Origin: Campylobacter canadensis
GTDB lineage: Bacteria > Campylobacterota > Campylobacteria > Campylobacterales > Campylobacteraceae
NCBI RefSeq assembly: GCF_013177655.1
Contig: NZ_CP035946.1
Location: forward strand, 682,001 to 746,000
Reading direction: 5' to 3'
DNA length: 64,000 nucleotides
Each line of letters starts with the position of its first letter. Within the stretch, counting starts at the first letter, position 1. Shown one piece after another: positions 63,968 to 64,000 of the stretch. A model generated the notes under the pieces. The model ran no database searches, was not told where the DNA came from, and saw only the letters and a list, made by a program, of their open reading frames with translations. The position numbers and the translations under genes were made by a program.

Positions 63968-64000
63968 TGAATTTACCTAATTTTTTAGCTTTAATTAGAA
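63967..64000 (+). CDS. pgsA: CDP-diacylglycerol--glycerol-3-phosphate 3-phosphatidyltransferase, first 11 codons
   Basis: Only MNLPNFLALIR is present before the window ends, but this is the characteristic PgsA start (MNLPNxLTLxR), and pgsA follows the dapA-SDR pair in H. pylori. The ATG overlaps the preceding stop. Identity rests on 11 residues plus position. Confidence 0.6.
   Translation, partial: MNLPNFLALIR

Overview
The window is a very AT-rich bacterial chromosome segment. The gene set and gene order point to Campylobacter or a close relative in the Campylobacterota: an oorDA 2-oxoglutarate oxidoreductase, monomeric isocitrate dehydrogenase, a petABC bc1 complex with a di-haem cytochrome c, a ddl-ruvA-fapA / murJ-cysS-msbA-M16-dapA-SDR-pgsA block, and hemA-proS next to a prenyl synthase. 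No transposase, integrase, prophage or CRISPR array was seen. The species cannot be named from this window. Several features look unlike the best-known Campylobacter jejuni layout (a comparison made from memory): no mdh between icd and sucC, a gluconate permease/kinase pair, a LapA-type surface protein, and a very large 11-bp minisatellite.

Layout. 1-5989 (minus): TCA-cycle operon mltG-icd-sucC-sucD-oorD-oorA. 5919-10191 (plus): an AsmA-like protein whose start overlaps the mltG start, a DUF4198 periplasmic protein and galU. 10192-12931: two orphan small proteins and a chemoreceptor. 13003-14921: divergent gntP/gntK. 14973-27851: an eleven-gene plus-strand run (bamA, accD, rlmH, membrane protein, dus, mutS2, GGDEF/EAL protein, dapE, nadC, flhB, GNAT) with short or overlapping junctions. 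27852-29588: a 1.7-kb gene-free gap containing 71 tandem copies of an 11-bp unit (28079-28858), the most striking object here. 29589-32611: DUF2325 and rhodanese genes, divergent from dctA, an Hcp-like cysteine-rich protein and tRNA-Ser. 32622-37347: a small flavin-type oxidoreductase, then a minus-strand MFS-pyrF-pyrE operon and a DASS carboxylate transporter. 37434-40629: a 961-residue protein with a LapA-type retention module, whose last 45 codons or so are present three times in tandem with a 147-bp period. 40775-47703: a 17-codon leader ORF coupled to an amino-acid permease, an unknown membrane-anchored protein, petABC, gltS and a PepSY-like protein. 47732-56534 (minus): a degenerate GGDEF-like protein, proS-hemA-prenyl synthase-Cj0540-like gene, a 52-residue lipoprotein, a nuclease, ddl, ruvA and fapA. 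56610-64000 (plus): murJ, cysS, msbA-like ABC transporter, M16 protease, dapA, an enoyl-reductase-like SDR, and the first codons of pgsA.

The genes fit an organism that lives on organic and amino acids. The window holds importers for dicarboxylates (dctA), a DASS substrate, glutamate (gltS), amino acids (APC) and gluconate, feeding a TCA cycle and a menaquinone/bc1 respiratory chain. Envelope assembly (bamA, AsmA-like, mltG, murJ, ddl, msbA-like) and flagellar genes (flhB, fapA) lie among housekeeping operons. Eight starts differ from the longest possible reading frame or were chosen by ribosome-binding site; this is stated where it matters (icd GTG, gntP, petA, mutS2, ruvA, msbA-like, murJ, AsmA-like).
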